A stretch of 64,000 nucleotides of DNA from Stephania yunnanensis (taxonomy: Eukaryota > Streptophyta > Magnoliopsida > Ranunculales > Menispermaceae): contig CM077585.1 in NCBI GenBank assembly GCA_039657365.1, positions 10,758,037-10,822,036 of the forward strand, in the 5' to 3' direction. Of the stretch, positions 33,466-45,704 are shown piece after piece (the first letter of the stretch is position 1; every line of letters starts with the position of its first letter). The notes under the pieces are model-generated. The model searched no databases and was not told the DNA's origin. It saw nothing but the letters and a program-made list of their open reading frames with translations. The position numbers and the translations under genes were made by a program.

Positions 33466-34848
33466 TGTTGGGGCATGTGCCCTTGGTCAATCCATTAACT
33501 GTCTTTATGAATACTTTTAGTTAATAAAATAGAGGATTTCATTTGCTGTTTATTATAATTAATTTGCATGTTTACATTATAATAAGATCCATAGGTATTT
33601 ACAGAAATATCCTAAATGTCCCTAGTCGATCATTATAATAGGAACTATAATGAATTAAGACTAGTGTGAGTCTTGATTGATGATCATATGATGATTATAC
33701 GTAGCGGGATATGAATCAAGATCACGAGTACTAGTTAGGGAACAAAGTACCAGATCGACACGCTTTGAGCACATCACATGGATTAAGTCATAGTTGTTTC
33801 TCATGATAGGTATATTTTTCAGTCCTCTGACTTGAGATTACCAGAGACTTCGACATTAGGAACACAGTGATTTGACACAATCAAACGTTGTCTTTAACTG
33901 GATGATTATAAAGGTTGTGATTGCTTACTATGTGAGCAATGTGATGAAGTTGTGTAATCGAGATAAAATTTGCCCCTTTCATATAAAGAGAGATATCCAG
34001 TGGATCCCTCGATGTGTTAGACTACTAAAAAGCCTAGTCTAAGTGAATTGATATTGATCAATGTCACTTGGATGTTTTCAGTCTACCTAGAGATCGAGAC
34101 TAGTACGATTGAACATGTTGGATGACAATTCCATGTCTTATGTTTGATCAAAAAGATATCGTGTAACAAAAGGATGTTATATACATTATTGATTAGGTTC
34201 TATCGATTTGATATTCATACAACTTGGGTAGTCATAATGTTTTGTTAGAGGTCGCTTATGACTTGTATACCAAAATGTGTTTTGGTACACTGCCAACGTT
34301 GTATGAGCCTATTAGGTCGCACACTAAGAATGGTTTTACGAGATTTTAAGATGGTTCAGAAAAATGAATTTTATATGATAAAATTCATGACAGAAACGTC
34401 GGTGTATTACACTTATACTTCTTTAAGTAGGGGTATATGTGTAATTTACTTAACCGTCTATATACAATGGTTGTATAAATAGACGCTTTAAGTTAGAACA
34501 TACATACGAAACATTAAGGGTCGAAACTCTATTTTTGTTTTAGAAATGACTTAGGGTATTCTGGTACGCTTTGGATCGTTTTGGAGAGAAACATAAAGGT
34601 TTGGTATTCTCTCGAAGCTAGCACTTCGAATCTCGGGCCGCCGTTCGTGTGTGGAATGCTGGTAGAGGGTGTTCGTTTTTTGCAGCGCCTTAGAGATCGA
34701 TCAATCTTCATAAAGGTATATTGCAACTGAGGTATGATTAAGTTTTCATGGTTTAAACGTTTTTAATGGAATTAGATTCAGATCCTGTTGGGGTTTTTGT
34801 CAAAATTGGTTTGTAATTTTCGCTGCGTATGAACCCCAAAGCCCAACA
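33466..34848 (+). repeat. Copia LTR, plus strand, followed by a primer site
   Basis: 1383 bases, TGTTGGGGCATGTGCCC to AAAGCCCAACA. It is both the 3' LTR of the pol at 29809-33452 and, because a primer-binding site and leader follow it, the 5' LTR of the next partial copy. It therefore lies between two internal regions. Confidence 0.93.
34474..34481 (+). promoter_or_regulatory. TATA box of the copia LTR, within a hairpin
   Basis: TATAAATA lies between CGTCTATATAC and ATAGACG, which can pair around it. The same arrangement is in the other LTR copies (for example near 15512, 26325 and 40325 on the minus strand). Confidence 0.65.
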
Positions 34849-34849
34849 G

Positions 34850-34862
34850 TGGTATCAAAGCC
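34850..34862 (+). other. Copia primer-binding site, tRNA-iMet type
   Basis: TGGTATCAAAGCC begins 2 bases after the LTR end; one base differs from TGGTATCAGAGCC. Confidence 0.9.
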
Positions 34863-35875
34863 ATCGAGTTTGATTCCATTAAATTCATTGCATGTTTCTT
34901 CTGATATATACATGATATATGATTGAAAGCATGTCAATAGTTGATGTATATGTGATATAGAAAAGTTTTCTATGAGATTTATTATCATGTTTTATGTATA
35001 TGATACACATATTTGTGGTTTAATTGAAATCAGTTTCGTACATGCTAATAACCATGTAAGGTTAATTCGAATAATTTTAATGAATTGAATTTCGTGTTCT
35101 ATTATCCATGACACCATTAGGTATAATCTTTATTTTTCGTGTATTGATGCATGGATGAAATCTCTGTAATTCAGTATGCATATTTAGGTTACATTGATTT
35201 AAATTTCTTAAATCATATAATTCTGAATATTAATTCGACACTAATATGATTAGGCTCGATTGGGATAGTAGTTCATGATTCAATTACATGTTTGTGATTA
35301 TTTGGATGAGGATCGAAATTGTTAATAATTATTTTTCAAAATTATTTATTTATCTCGTTATATCTATTTTGTTATGAAATTTCTATTTGATAAGAGATAG
35401 ATAACAAATTTGATTATGAGATATTAGCAAAATCGGTTTCGTTATCCCTATTGGATAGGAGATAAATATCGAAAATTTTGTTATTGGTGATATATTAGGA
35501 TTCAAATATCTTAAGTCCTAATTAGATTAAGCTAAGATGATTAGTTAGATGTGGGCCCTGGGTTAATTAAAAATGTTTTAATTGACATAATTTCTGATAA
35601 ATTAAGGGGTAAATTCGGGATAATGAAATCAGCGAAAAATATGATTTTCTATAGCTAATTTTAATTTTCAGAATTGAAATTCGTTTCCTAAAAAAATATA
35701 AAGAAATGTGATAATGTTGCAAGATTCAATGTCTCTCACTTGTCAGAAGCAAAAACCATTGGATGTTACATCAAACTCATAGAAAATCATTTGAATTTGA
35801 TGTGATTGGTAACTGTTACCTACCTAAATAATCATCATAGCTATCATAGAATTATTTTAGTCCCCTAAATCAACA
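34863..35875 (+). other. Copia 5' leader, second plus copy
   Basis: AT-rich leader matching, in inverse order, the minus-strand leader at 38477-39947 over most of its length. Its last 170 bases differ and then join integrase sequence directly at 35875/35876, so gag and protease are missing. Confidence 0.85.
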
Positions 35876-36343
35876 GTGAATATTTGAGCCAAGAATTTGA
35901 TGATCATCTTAGAAATTGTGGAATAGTCTCCCAATTGACTCCACTAGCAACTCCACAGTGGAATGGAGTTTCTGAAAGGAGAAATCGAACCTTATTAGAT
36001 ATGGTTCGATCTATGATGAGTCATGCAGATCTTCCATTATCCTTTTGGGGTTATGCATTACAAACTGCAGCTTTTACTCTAAATCGAGTTCCTTCTAAAG
36101 CGATTGAAAAAACACCATATGAGATATGGTACGGGAAGAGACCTAGTTTGTCTTTCCTTAATATTTGGGGTTGTGAGGCTTACGTAAAATGACAAGTCTC
36201 ATAAAAACTAGCACCTAAACCTGACAAGTGTTTATTTGAGGGGTATCCTGTGGAAACAAAAGGATATTACTTTTATAATCCCGCTGAGAACAAAGTGTTT
36301 GTTACTCGATATGGTGCCTTTATGGAAAATCAGTTTATTTCAA
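35876..36343 (+). pseudogene. Copia integrase fragment, left arm of foldback
   Basis: Encodes SQEFDDHLRNCGIVSQLTP, then WNGVSERRNRTLLDMVRSMM with the catalytic Glu, then FWGYALQTAAFTLNRVPSKA and KTPYEIWYGKRPSLSFL. A stop comes at 36190. 35876-36283 is an inverted copy of 36344-36751; the 60 bases 36284-36343 form the spacer and still match integrase-to-RT linker on the plus strand. Confidence 0.93.
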
Positions 36344-37565
36344 CGGGATTATAAAAGTAATATCCTTTTGTTTCCTTAGGATACCCCACAAATAAACACT
36401 TGTCAGATTTAGGTGCTAGTTTTTCTGAGACTTGTCGTTTTACGTAAGCCTCACAACCCCAAATCTTAAGGAAAGAAAAACTAGGTCTTTTCTCGTACGA
36501 TATCTCATATGGCGTTTTATCAACCGCTTTAGAAGGAACTCGATTTAGAGTGAAAGCTGCAGTTTGTAATGCATAACCCCAAAAGGATAATGGAAGACCT
36601 GCATGACTCATCATAGATCGAACCATATCTAAAAAGGTTCGATTTCTCCTTTCATAAACTCCATTCCACTGTGGAGTTGCTGGTGGAGTCAATTGGGAAA
36701 CAATCCCATAATTTTTAAGATGATCATCAAATTCTTGGCTCAAATATTCACTACCTCAATCTGACCGAAGTGTTTTGATAGTTTTACCAAGTTGATTATG
36801 CACTTCATTTTGAAACGTTCGAAACATCTCAAATGATTTAGCTTTATGTTTCATTAGATATACATAACCATATATGTTGAAATCATCAGTAAATGTAATG
36901 AAGTACTGATAACCTCCTCTAGCCATTGTGTTTATAGGACCGCATACATCAGTATGTATTAGACCCAATAAATCACTTGCCTTTCACTGTGTCTAGTAAA
37001 GGGACTTTTAGTCATCTTGCCTAGTAAACAAGATACGCACTTTTCATATGTTTCTAAATCAAATGAATCTAGAAGTCCATCTTTATGGAGCTTCGTTATA
37101 CGTTTCTCATTTATGTGCCCGAGACGACAATGCCAAAGATAAGTTTGATTCAAATCATTTGACTTGAATCTCTTTGTATTTATGTTAAAGACTGGAGTAT
37201 CAGTGGACCTTTTCATGCTCAGAATACAAAGACCATCACACAAATCAACATTTGCATAAAATATACCTTTACGGGAAATGGAACATCTATTATTTGCAAT
37301 AATAAAATCAAAACCATCCATATCCAAGCATGAAATAGAAATGATGTTTCTGCTCAAGGCTGGCACAAAATAACAATTATTTAAAGTTAAAATAAGTCCA
37401 CTAGGTAAGACTAAGTCATATGATCCAACAACCAGGGCAGCAACTCTTGCTCCAATCCCTACGCGGAGGATGACTTCTCCTTTCTTCAACTTTATACTTC
37501 TGGTGAGTCCCCGCACATTTATACAAATGTGAGATCCACATCTGGCATCTAATACCTAGGAATCA
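36344..37565 (-). pseudogene. Copia integrase and protease of the outer element
   Basis: Minus strand. 36959-37516 holds LTRSIKLKKGEVILRVGIGA, SRNIISISCLDMDGFDF and the HHCC finger WHCRLGHINEKRITKLHKDG. 36330-36968 holds the core: LIHTDVCGPINTMARGGYQY, KTIKTLRSD, WNGVYERRNRTFLDMV. A stop separates the two core pieces near 36755. The protease active site, normally DTG, reads DAR, and the Trp before it is a TAG. It ends at 36344 with NPVE; the rest of this element's pol is at 29155 and below. Confidence 0.92.
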
Positions 37566-38476
37566 CTAGTAGATAAATTAATTTCAATAACATGAATACT
37601 TGTAGTAGTAGTCGCACTACCCTTTTTCTTCTTCAGATCTTCGAGATAAAGTTTGCAATTTCTTAACCAATGTCCAGGTGCATGGCAGAAATGACAATTT
37701 CGTTCCTTTTCTTTTGGGTGTTTTGAAGCAGGAACAGGCTGGGGCTTGACTTGTTCCACAGGCTTTGTGACAGGTGTAGCAGCAACCTTGACAACTTTAG
37801 CCTTGCCTTTGCCTTTCTTCTTCATTCCCTTTTCCTTTTGGACCATCAACACAATACTAGAGGATTTCTTAATATTTTGTTCTGCAGTTTTGAGCATAAA
37901 ATGCAACTCTAAAATTGGTTTCTCCATATTATTCATATTGTAGTTCATCACAAATTGTGAGTAACTTTCTGGTAATGAATTTAGGATCAAATCCGTAGCC
38001 AACTCTTGGCTTATGGGAAATTCGAGTCTATCAAGCTGGTCAACATAGCCCTTTATCTTCAGAACATGAGGACTAACTGACACACCCTCAGTCATCTTGC
38101 AAGAATGTAGGTTTTTAACTATCTGGAACCTTTCTTCCCTAACTTGCTGTTGGAACATTTCCTTCAACGTTATAGCCATGTCGTAGGCTTCCATTAGTTC
38201 CATGTCCTTCTAAAGTTCAGGAACCATAGTTGCCAGCATAATACATGCAACATCCGTAGAATCGTTGACATGCTTATTATGCGCATCCTTCACAGCTTTC
38301 GTAGCATTGGCTAGTGGGTCCTCAGGGATTGGAGCATCCAGGACATACAACTTGCGTTCATGCTTAAGAACAATTCTCAAGTTTCTTAACTAGTCAAGAA
38401 AGTTAGTCCCAGATAGCTTATCCTTCTCAAGGATGGATCACAGTGACAGGGGATTATTGTTACTTGAAGAGGCCAT
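37566..38476 (-). pseudogene. Copia gag of the outer element
   Basis: Minus strand from ATG 38476 (rc of GAGGCCAT). A TAG near 38212 splits it; the long frame is 37556-38203. It has EERFQIVKNLHSCKMTEGVS, YVDQLDRLEFPISQELATDL, a Lys-rich linker and an intact CCHC knuckle, CHFCHAPGHWLRNC. Compared with the plus copy it keeps the first knuckle Cys and the capsid end (SYSQFVMNYNM) that is broken there. Confidence 0.92.
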
Positions 38477-39947
38477 TGATCTACAATAAAGATTATGCAA
38501 AGTTTATTTTAGTATAGAGGAATAGACTCCCACTAAATTAACAACCCTCCTAAAACACACTGTTTATTTAGGGGACCAAAATCCATATTTCACCTAATTC
38601 TATGATAGTTATGGCATGAAACACAGAACTAGATTATTTAGGTAGGTAACAGTTACCAATTACATCTTATGTGATTTTAGATACTTTTATGAGATACATG
38701 ACATCTTATGTCTTATCATGTTTTTATCTCATCATATGCCTAAAGCTTAAAACTATTTTGATAGCTTTATTAAGTCGGGCCATTTTAAACATTTAGGTAA
38801 CTCTTATCCAACTTGTCTCACCAAGATAACACAATACACCAGTATGGTGAAAGCGTATTAGTGTGATCGAGGCCTTGACAAGTGTTTAAAATGGATGGCA
38901 TGAGACTTAAAATTTAATAGAGGTATTTTATTCAGTTTTAGTGATTTTATGTAAATAATGAAATATCATATATTTTATTGATTTGTTAAATCACTAAACA
39001 ATTTGGAGATTTTTATACTGTTAACTAATAAAAGAATTTCCGTGCGCTAGGATTAGTTAGACGGCGGTCCCATTGGCGTAAAGTAAAAAGCAAATACTGG
39101 TTTTTTTTTTTTTTTTTTTAGAAGACGAATTTCAATTCCAAAAATTAAAATTTGCTATAGAAAATCATATTTTTCACTTATTTTATTATCCTAAATTTAC
39201 CCCTTAATTTATCCAAAATTAAGTCAATTAAAACATTTTTAATTAACCCGGGCCCACATCTAACTAATCATCTTATCCTAATCCAATTACGACTTAAGAT
39301 ATTTGAATCCTAGCATATCACCAATAACAAAATTCTCTATATTTATCTCTTATCCAATAGGGATAACGAATCCGATTTTGCTAATATCTATTAATCTAAT
39401 TTGTTATCTATCTCTTATCAAGTATAAATTTCATAACAAAATAGATATAAAGAGATAAATAAACAATTTCGAAGATTAATTATTTTCAATTTCGGTCCTT
39501 ATCCAAATAATCACAAACATGTCATTGAATCATGAACTATTATCCCAATCGAACCTAATCATATTAGTTTCGAATTAATATTCAGACTTATACAATTTAA
39601 GAAACGTAAAACAATGTAACCTAAATATGCAAACTGAATTACAGAGATTTCATCCATGCATCAATACACAAAAAATAAAGATTATACCTAATGGTGTCAT
39701 AGATCACAGGGCACGAAATTCAATTCATTAAAGTTATTCGAATTAACCTAACATGGTTACTAGGATGTACGAAACTGATTTCAATTAAATCACGAATATA
39801 TGTATCATATACACAAAACATGATAATAAATCTTACAGAAAACTTATGTATGCCACATATACATCAATTATTAACATGCTTTCAATCATATATTGTATAT
39901 ATATCAGAAGAAAAACATGCAATGTTTTTAATGGAATCGAACTCGAA
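38477..39947 (-). other. Copia 5' leader of the outer element
   Basis: AT-rich leader between primer site and gag ATG. It contains a 19-base T run on plus (39102-39119, poly-A on the element strand) and GGCGGTCCCATTGGCG, the counterpart of the palindrome region at 29169, here without the palindrome. Confidence 0.85.
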
Positions 39948-39960
39948 GGCTCTGATACCA
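39948..39960 (-). other. Copia primer-binding site of the outer element
   Basis: GGCTCTGATACCA on plus is the complement of TGGTATCAGAGCC, an exact tRNA-iMet type primer site, one base from the LTR end at 39962. Confidence 0.93.
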
Positions 39961-39961
39961 C

Positions 39962-41348
39962 TATTGGGTTTTGGGGTTCATACGCAGAGGAGATTACGAA
40001 ACTATTTTGACAAAAAACCCCAGCAGGATCCGAATCTAATTCCATTAAAACATTTAAACCAAGAAAACTTAATCATACCTCGATCGCAAAATACCTTTCT
40101 GAAGGTTGATCGATCTCTAAGGTGCTGCCAACAACGAACGCCCTCTACCAGCAGTCAACACACGAACGGCGGCCGAGATTCGGACTGCGAGCTTCAAGAG
40201 AATACCAAACCTTTTTGTTTCTCTCCAAAAACGATCCAAAGCGTACCTGAAAACCCTAATTCGTTTCTAAACGAAAATAGAGTTTCGGCCCTAAAATTTT
40301 CATCCGTGTGTTCTAACTTAAAGCGTCTATTTATACAACCCTTGTATATAGACGGTTAAGTAAATTACACATATACCCCTACTTAAAGAAGTATAAGTGT
40401 AATACACGACAAGGATGTTTCTGTCATGAATTTTATCATATAAAATTCATTTTTCTGAACCATCTTGAAATCTCGCAAAACCATTCTTAGTGTGCGACCC
40501 AATAGGCTCATACAACGTTGGCAGTGTACCAAAACACATTTTGGTAAACAAGTCATAAGCGGCCTCTAGCAAGACATTATGACTACCCAAGTTGTATGAA
40601 TATCAAATCGATACAACCTAATCAATAGTGTATACAACATCCTTTTGTCATACGATATCCTTTTAATCAAACATAAGGCATGGAATTGTCATCCAACATG
40701 TTCAATCGTACTAGTCCCGATCTCTAGGTAGACTAAAAACATTCAAGTAACATTGATCAATATCTATTCAGTTAGACTAGGCCTTTTAACAGTCTAACAC
40801 ATCAAGGGATCCACTGGATATCTCTCTTTATATGAGACGGACAGATTCTATCTCGATTACACAACTTCATCACGTTGCTCACACAATAACCAATCACAAC
40901 ATTTATAATCGTCCGGTTAAAGACAACGTTTGATTGTGTCAAATCACTATGTTCCTAATGTTGAAGTCTCTGGTAATCTCAAGTCAAAGGTTTGAAAAAT
41001 ATACCTATCATGAGAAACAACTATGACTTAATCCATGTGATGTTCTCATAGCGGGTCATTCCAGTACTTTATTCCCTAACAAGTACTCGTGCTCTTGATT
41101 CATATCCCTATACGTATAATCATCATATGATCATCAATCAAGACTCACACTAGTCTTAATTCATTATAGTTCCCAGTATAATGATCGACTAGGGACATTT
41201 GGGATATTTCTGCAAATACCCATGGATCTTATTATAATGTAAACATGTAAATTAATTATAATAAATAGCAAATGAAATCCACTATTTTATTAACTAAAAG
41301 TATTCATAAAGACAGTTAATGGATTGACTTAGGGCACATGCCCCAACA
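39962..41348 (-). repeat. Copia LTR (5' LTR of the outer element)
   Basis: 1387 bases, minus strand, starting TGTTGGGGCATGTGCCC at 41348. Small open frames inside it read LTR sequence and are not genes. Confidence 0.92.
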
Positions 41349-41353
41349 CTAGG

Positions 41354-43250
41354 TATTGTCCATAATGTGAGACATGAGTTTCGAGGTGCTTAGCTATGTA
41401 TGTTGCGGCTAGGGTGTCACTCCGGAGTTACAATTGATTTTCGTAAATCAGTATAAGACTTCGAATAGTGCACCCAAATAGCGCATTATCAGCGCCTAAA
41501 TTCTTGGTCAAGACCCGAATAGATAGCTGTTAGACCCAACACGTAGTGCGCTATCCAATTTAAGGTTTTATTTTTAAAACACCGAGAGCTCGTCTATCCT
41601 CCAGTTGCTCACTATTTTGGACATACCATGATCCTCACTTTCAGAAATCATTTCTCCTAGTTTTTTTGGTGTGATTCCACCCTCTTAAGGTTTGCAAGTT
41701 ATTGTTCTTCTATTATTTCACACTTTGATCCTCCATTTTTGTTGAGAATCTCCATTTGAGCCTTACACACCAAGTGTTCGATGAAATGCCTCCACGAAAG
41801 ATGTCGACTCATTTGGCTACCAAACCCACTCCTAGGTATCTTACCACTGGCCAAATAGTCCAAGATTCATTTGGGAGTGATTTTGATTCATCCTCATCAT
41901 CTTGGATTGCGGCTACATTGAGTACTCATCGCACCACTTGATCGACTAGCCACTTTATCGACCATATTGTCCTCATCGACTCTCTTGATCCACCCCGCCA
42001 TAAAGGATGCACTAAAGCACTCCATGATGAGGCATCTACATATTCAAACCAGGGTAGTTGATTCTGATTTATTTGACAAGGTGCACTTACCAGTCTGTGA
42101 AGTGTTGGGGTAGATGGGTTGGGTGCAATTCTACAACTATAAGGCCAAATAGTATCTACAACTTGTTCAAGTGTTATACTCCAATATAAAGACGAGTAGT
42201 GATTTTACCATCAAATCAAGTGTTGGAGGACGAGAAGTTGTGATCACTCTGGATAAGCTCCACAAAGTACTTGGACTACCACTTCATGAGCCTACCATCA
42301 CACTTCATGAAAAGGTACTCTCATGGTCGTTCGACAAGTTAAGAATTTTTAACTTTTTCCATTAAGGTGAAGCTGCGCTCACTGTCATTATTATCGGTCC
42401 CACTTATACAAATTTCAAGATTGTGTCACATCTACTTCATCGAGTCCTTCACAAAGTGATTATTCCGATGAATGGAAGCAAGAATTCACCGTGCTTGACA
42501 TGTATTTCCTCAGGGCACTCATAAGAGACATCCAGATTAGTCTACCACACATCATCATTTCCTACATGACATCATTTTCTGGTGTTGATTGACATTTACC
42601 ATATTATCATTTGTTGACTCATTTCTTTAAAGAAACAAGTGTTGATCTCACCATGGGTAGTGTGCCTCTCTCCATGAAGGAGACTATCGATTCGGGATTA
42701 CACTTGCTTGCAATGAAGTATCATTACGTTTGTACGAGATAGGTGATGGATATGCTTGCCAATATTCCAGTGGGTGTAGAGAGAATCTTGGATTTGAGTC
42801 TCCAAATGATTTGAATCGATGTACCATTCAATAAGCGCGAATATCTTCACTACAGACTATTTTTGCGGTAGGATGAAGGAAATGATGATTAGCACATTGC
42901 TCGGGATGATAAGAATGTTCATCGGGAGATTCCATCTTTACCTACTCCATAACCACTATTTGAGGCACTACTACAGTAGGCTCCTCAGCCATACCCGCAT
43001 GATTACAGACCTTAGCCATATTATGGGTTGGCTTCTTCCATTGACAAGTCCCTATATCATACATACTTTTCGGCTCAGCTTCAATATATGCATGATTATA
43101 TGATTCGGGCATTTCCCGACTTCGACACGCACCTTGATCGTCAGGGTAATCATCTTTGTTGCATTGAGGGACATATTCTTCTACTTAAGCAGCCGAGGGA
43201 GGATGCCTCATCTTATTCAATTCGTCAAACTTCTTCTCAGTAGGGAGGTC
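41354..43250 (+). pseudogene. Extra ORF of the SIRE element (plant transposon protein-like)
   Basis: Lies between pol and the 3' LTR, the position of the env-like ORF of SIRE elements. It begins around MPPRKMSTHLATKPTPRYL (41783). A later frame has LYSNIKTSSDFTIKSSVGGR, then VITLDKLHKVLGLPLHEPT, then after frame changes LLHRVLHKVI and DMYFLRALIRDIQISLPHII. The order F/LYxNI...LxxLLGLP...LHRxLxxxIxP...LxxxI...LP matches the 'putative plant transposon protein' domain often seen in such ORFs. That family call is from memory. Several stops and shifts make it inactive. No signal peptide or membrane segment is evident, so an envelope role is not supported. Confidence 0.65.
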
Positions 43251-43764
43251 CAGGAGCGTTGAGTTAGGAGGAGTCGTGTAGACTTTAACTTTAGGCTAAT
43301 CATGTTAGTGAGAATTCATTTAAGGACATATGTGTATACTCTCTATTCTACTTCCACATGTGCCATATCATGCCATTATTTATATTTTGTGTATTTATTG
43401 CATGACATGAATTTTGTGCATCTTTGAGTACTTTTTTTTATGAATAAACTGCATTTTATCTGATTTGTTCATCTCTCTTTAGTGCATATGAATGAATGAA
43501 TGATCTATCCTTGATTGCATAGTTTTTATCAAAGAGGGACACATATGTATGCATTGTTTTACTACAAGGGGGAGGATGCATTGCAATTATGAACTTCATA
43601 TGTATATGCACGTTGATAGGGGAGACTTTCTATTCCCGCTTTTTGATGTTATCAAAAGGGGGGGAGTTATTGTCTTTGAACTTTCAATTATGAATTTGAT
43701 ATGTATGTAATATCTATCTTTTGTTTGTTAAGTTCACGTTGTTCGTTATCATAAAAAATGAGGA
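43251..43764 (+). other. 3' untranslated region of SIRE with purine tracts
   Basis: Non-coding, AT-rich, with ACAAGGGGGAGGATGC near 43564 and AAAAGGGGGGGAG at 43654-43666, typical plus-strand priming tracts. The tract nearest the LTR is weaker (AAAAAATGAGGACA, 43753-43766). Confidence 0.65.
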
Positions 43765-45660
43765 CATTACTAGACTAAGTGTTTTGTCACTTACACTCCA
43801 TTTGAGATTTTGATGGCAACAAACAAAGTGAAAGGATTATAACAAGTTTGTTTCGTATTTTAGAACATCAAGCTTTGTTAGGAATCACAAGTTCAAAAGG
43901 AAAGTTGAATTTTTTACAAGTTCAAGTCAAATTGAAAAAATGAAGCCAGATGAGCTCAAGACTCAGCTTAAATAAGGATATAAGGACCAGAAAGCCAAAG
44001 CTATCAATTATACAACTTATGTAAAGTATATAAATTATATTCCTACAAGTCAAATGCATTAGAATCAAACTTCACATGAATCATTATTCTCGAAGTACTT
44101 AAAGTCAAGGATTTTATGATTTACAATCTCATGAGTTTTAAAATAATTAAAATCATGCAAACATGCTCTACGGCATGTATTTGAGGTGCACGAACTGTTG
44201 AAATTATTTTCGAATGCACCGACATTAGTTTAGACAACTTTTACATTTCCATCTAAAATATTTGTAGAAAAGCCCCTATATATTTTATGAAATCGGGATT
44301 CTTGATTTTTCGAGGTTTGGGAAATAATTCAAGATGTCCAAAAACATTTTATAGACTTTAATAAATATGTGTAAAGTGTTTTTAGAAGTTTAGTAGAGAC
44401 ATAGGACTATTGGGGAGTTGATTTGCAAAACTAATCAAATAATTATTTTGAAGCCCATGTCCCTAGCGCGCTAGGCAAGCAGGATAACGCCATACCTGCA
44501 AATAACATGCTATACAGGCTATCTAGCATGTAGTGCACTATGCAGAGTTCTGACACCTTTTTTAAAAGTACACATCTCCACCTTTAATTTGAGTTCTTAA
44601 GCAAATCCTCGGATCAACACAACAGTCACCAACCTTTTATTAGGGTTTAAGAACCAAATTAAACAACTAAGAACACATATTGAACAACTAAGGGTCTTAT
44701 ACTCTTAAACAAACCCAAATTTGCACTCAAATTTGTGAACTTTGTGCTCACAACCACTTGGAATCTTTGAAGGCCATTGATTAGCTCTAGAAGTTGGTAC
44801 TAAAAAAGTGTTCTAAGCCTTGCAACTCACACTCCTAATCTAATTTTTGGATCTCATACTTGGGATCGTAAGACCTCTTGATTTCCTACTCTAGTTGTAC
44901 TTAATCTATACTATTTTATTAGAGTTTTGTGCGAAAATCATTTGTAGTGTTCTTGAATATATTTATCTTGGGTTTTTGCACTTAAACTTGATCTCATAAA
45001 CCTTAGGACTGATTGGAACAAGTTGTTGCTCTTAGTCTTGACTTTCTACAAAACCACTTGTACACTTGATTTGAAACCGCACTTGTTTCAATTGATTTTC
45101 ATTTGTCGATTTTTTACTAAGATTCGTGCATACTCGCTGAATTTTTTAGTACCTTAGTTGCATCCATAATTGCATTCATTAAAGTTGTTAAGCTCTACGT
45201 GGCTTTTAAGAATTGAACTTGTTATCGCTTTACTTTGTGAGGTTAACTTCATTGTAAGTTGTTAATTGTGAGACTTAGTAGGATTTAAATCAAGGGAAGA
45301 CCTATTTGAGGCTAGGCATAAATCCTAGTTGAGGCTAGGTAGGAAGATCAAATTTGTATTTAAACATTCTAGGTTTGTAAACTTAAGTTGTAACATTTAT
45401 TGGTAATATAAGTGGAGGTTTGAAAATCCTAACCGGGGAGGTTAGGTAGTGGATGTAGATAGGTTAGATCGAACCACTATAAATATCGTGTCTTATTTCC
45501 TTCTTTTCTGCCTCCTTCACTTTTGCATTATTTTTTCATTTATTACTTGTATGGGTGTTTAGCATTATTTGTCGATTAAAAGCTTTAAAAATGTGATAAT
45601 CTCTCGGTACACCCTATTCACCCCCTCTTGGGCGTGGTTTCAAATGGGACCTCCGAAAGC
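43765..45660 (+). repeat. SIRE 3' LTR, about 1.9 kb
   Basis: Aligns with the 5' LTR from ACTAAGTGTTTTGTCACTTAC onward and continues past its truncation. It holds GAACCACTATAAATATCG (TATA region near 45475) and the conserved end TTCACCCCCTCTTGGGCG near 45621. The exact last base is uncertain because the RTE tail begins at about 45682. Confidence 0.8.
44463..44474. repeat. 12-base palindrome in SIRE 3' LTR
   Basis: CTAGCGCGCTAG is self-complementary and sits at the place of the hairpin region (24181-24267) of the 5' LTR, where it has changed to CAAATGCGATAG. The downstream hairpin is present here in degraded form. Confidence 0.75.
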
Positions 45661-45685
45661 CTCCTTCCTTTTGTATTCGTGTATG

Positions 45686-45704
45686 CAACAACAACAACAA
45701 CAAC
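45686..45704 (-). repeat. (TTG)n tail of the RTE element
   Basis: Six CAA units on plus. RTE-clade LINEs end in short simple repeats rather than poly-A; this defines the element's 3' end. Confidence 0.9.

Larger units (their letters stand above)
25962..41348 (-). mobile_element. Copia complex: minus-strand element carrying an inverted plus-strand block
   Basis: The outer LTRs (25962-27344 and 39962-41348) are both on the minus strand and are flanked by CTAGA (25957-25961) and CTAGG (41349-41353), a near-perfect target duplication, so the outer unit is one insertion. Its minus-strand body is split: gag and integrase at 36344-38476, RT and RNase H at 27345-29155. Between them lies a plus-strand block of the same family (29156-36343): leader, gag, pol, LTR, primer site, leader, integrase fragment. 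The two halves of the outer element meet within about 26 bases of integrase-to-RT linker. All ORFs are broken. The copia clade is not assigned. Confidence 0.85.
23526..45660 (+). mobile_element. SIRE-type Ty1/copia element, deleted and interrupted
   Basis: Plus-strand element bounded by related LTRs at 23526 and about 43765. It holds a copia pol 3' part (24911-25956) and an extra ORF region (41354-43250). The LTR end has the characteristic TATTCACCCCCTCTTGGGCG of SIRE-type elements. Gag, protease, integrase and the first part of RT are gone. A separate 15.4-kb copia complex (25962-41348) is inserted between RNase H and the extra ORF. Confidence 0.8.

Noticed and set aside
39820..40359. 179-codon plus-strand frame
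   Set aside because: It runs across leader, primer-binding site and LTR of the minus-strand copia element, so it is a chance frame.
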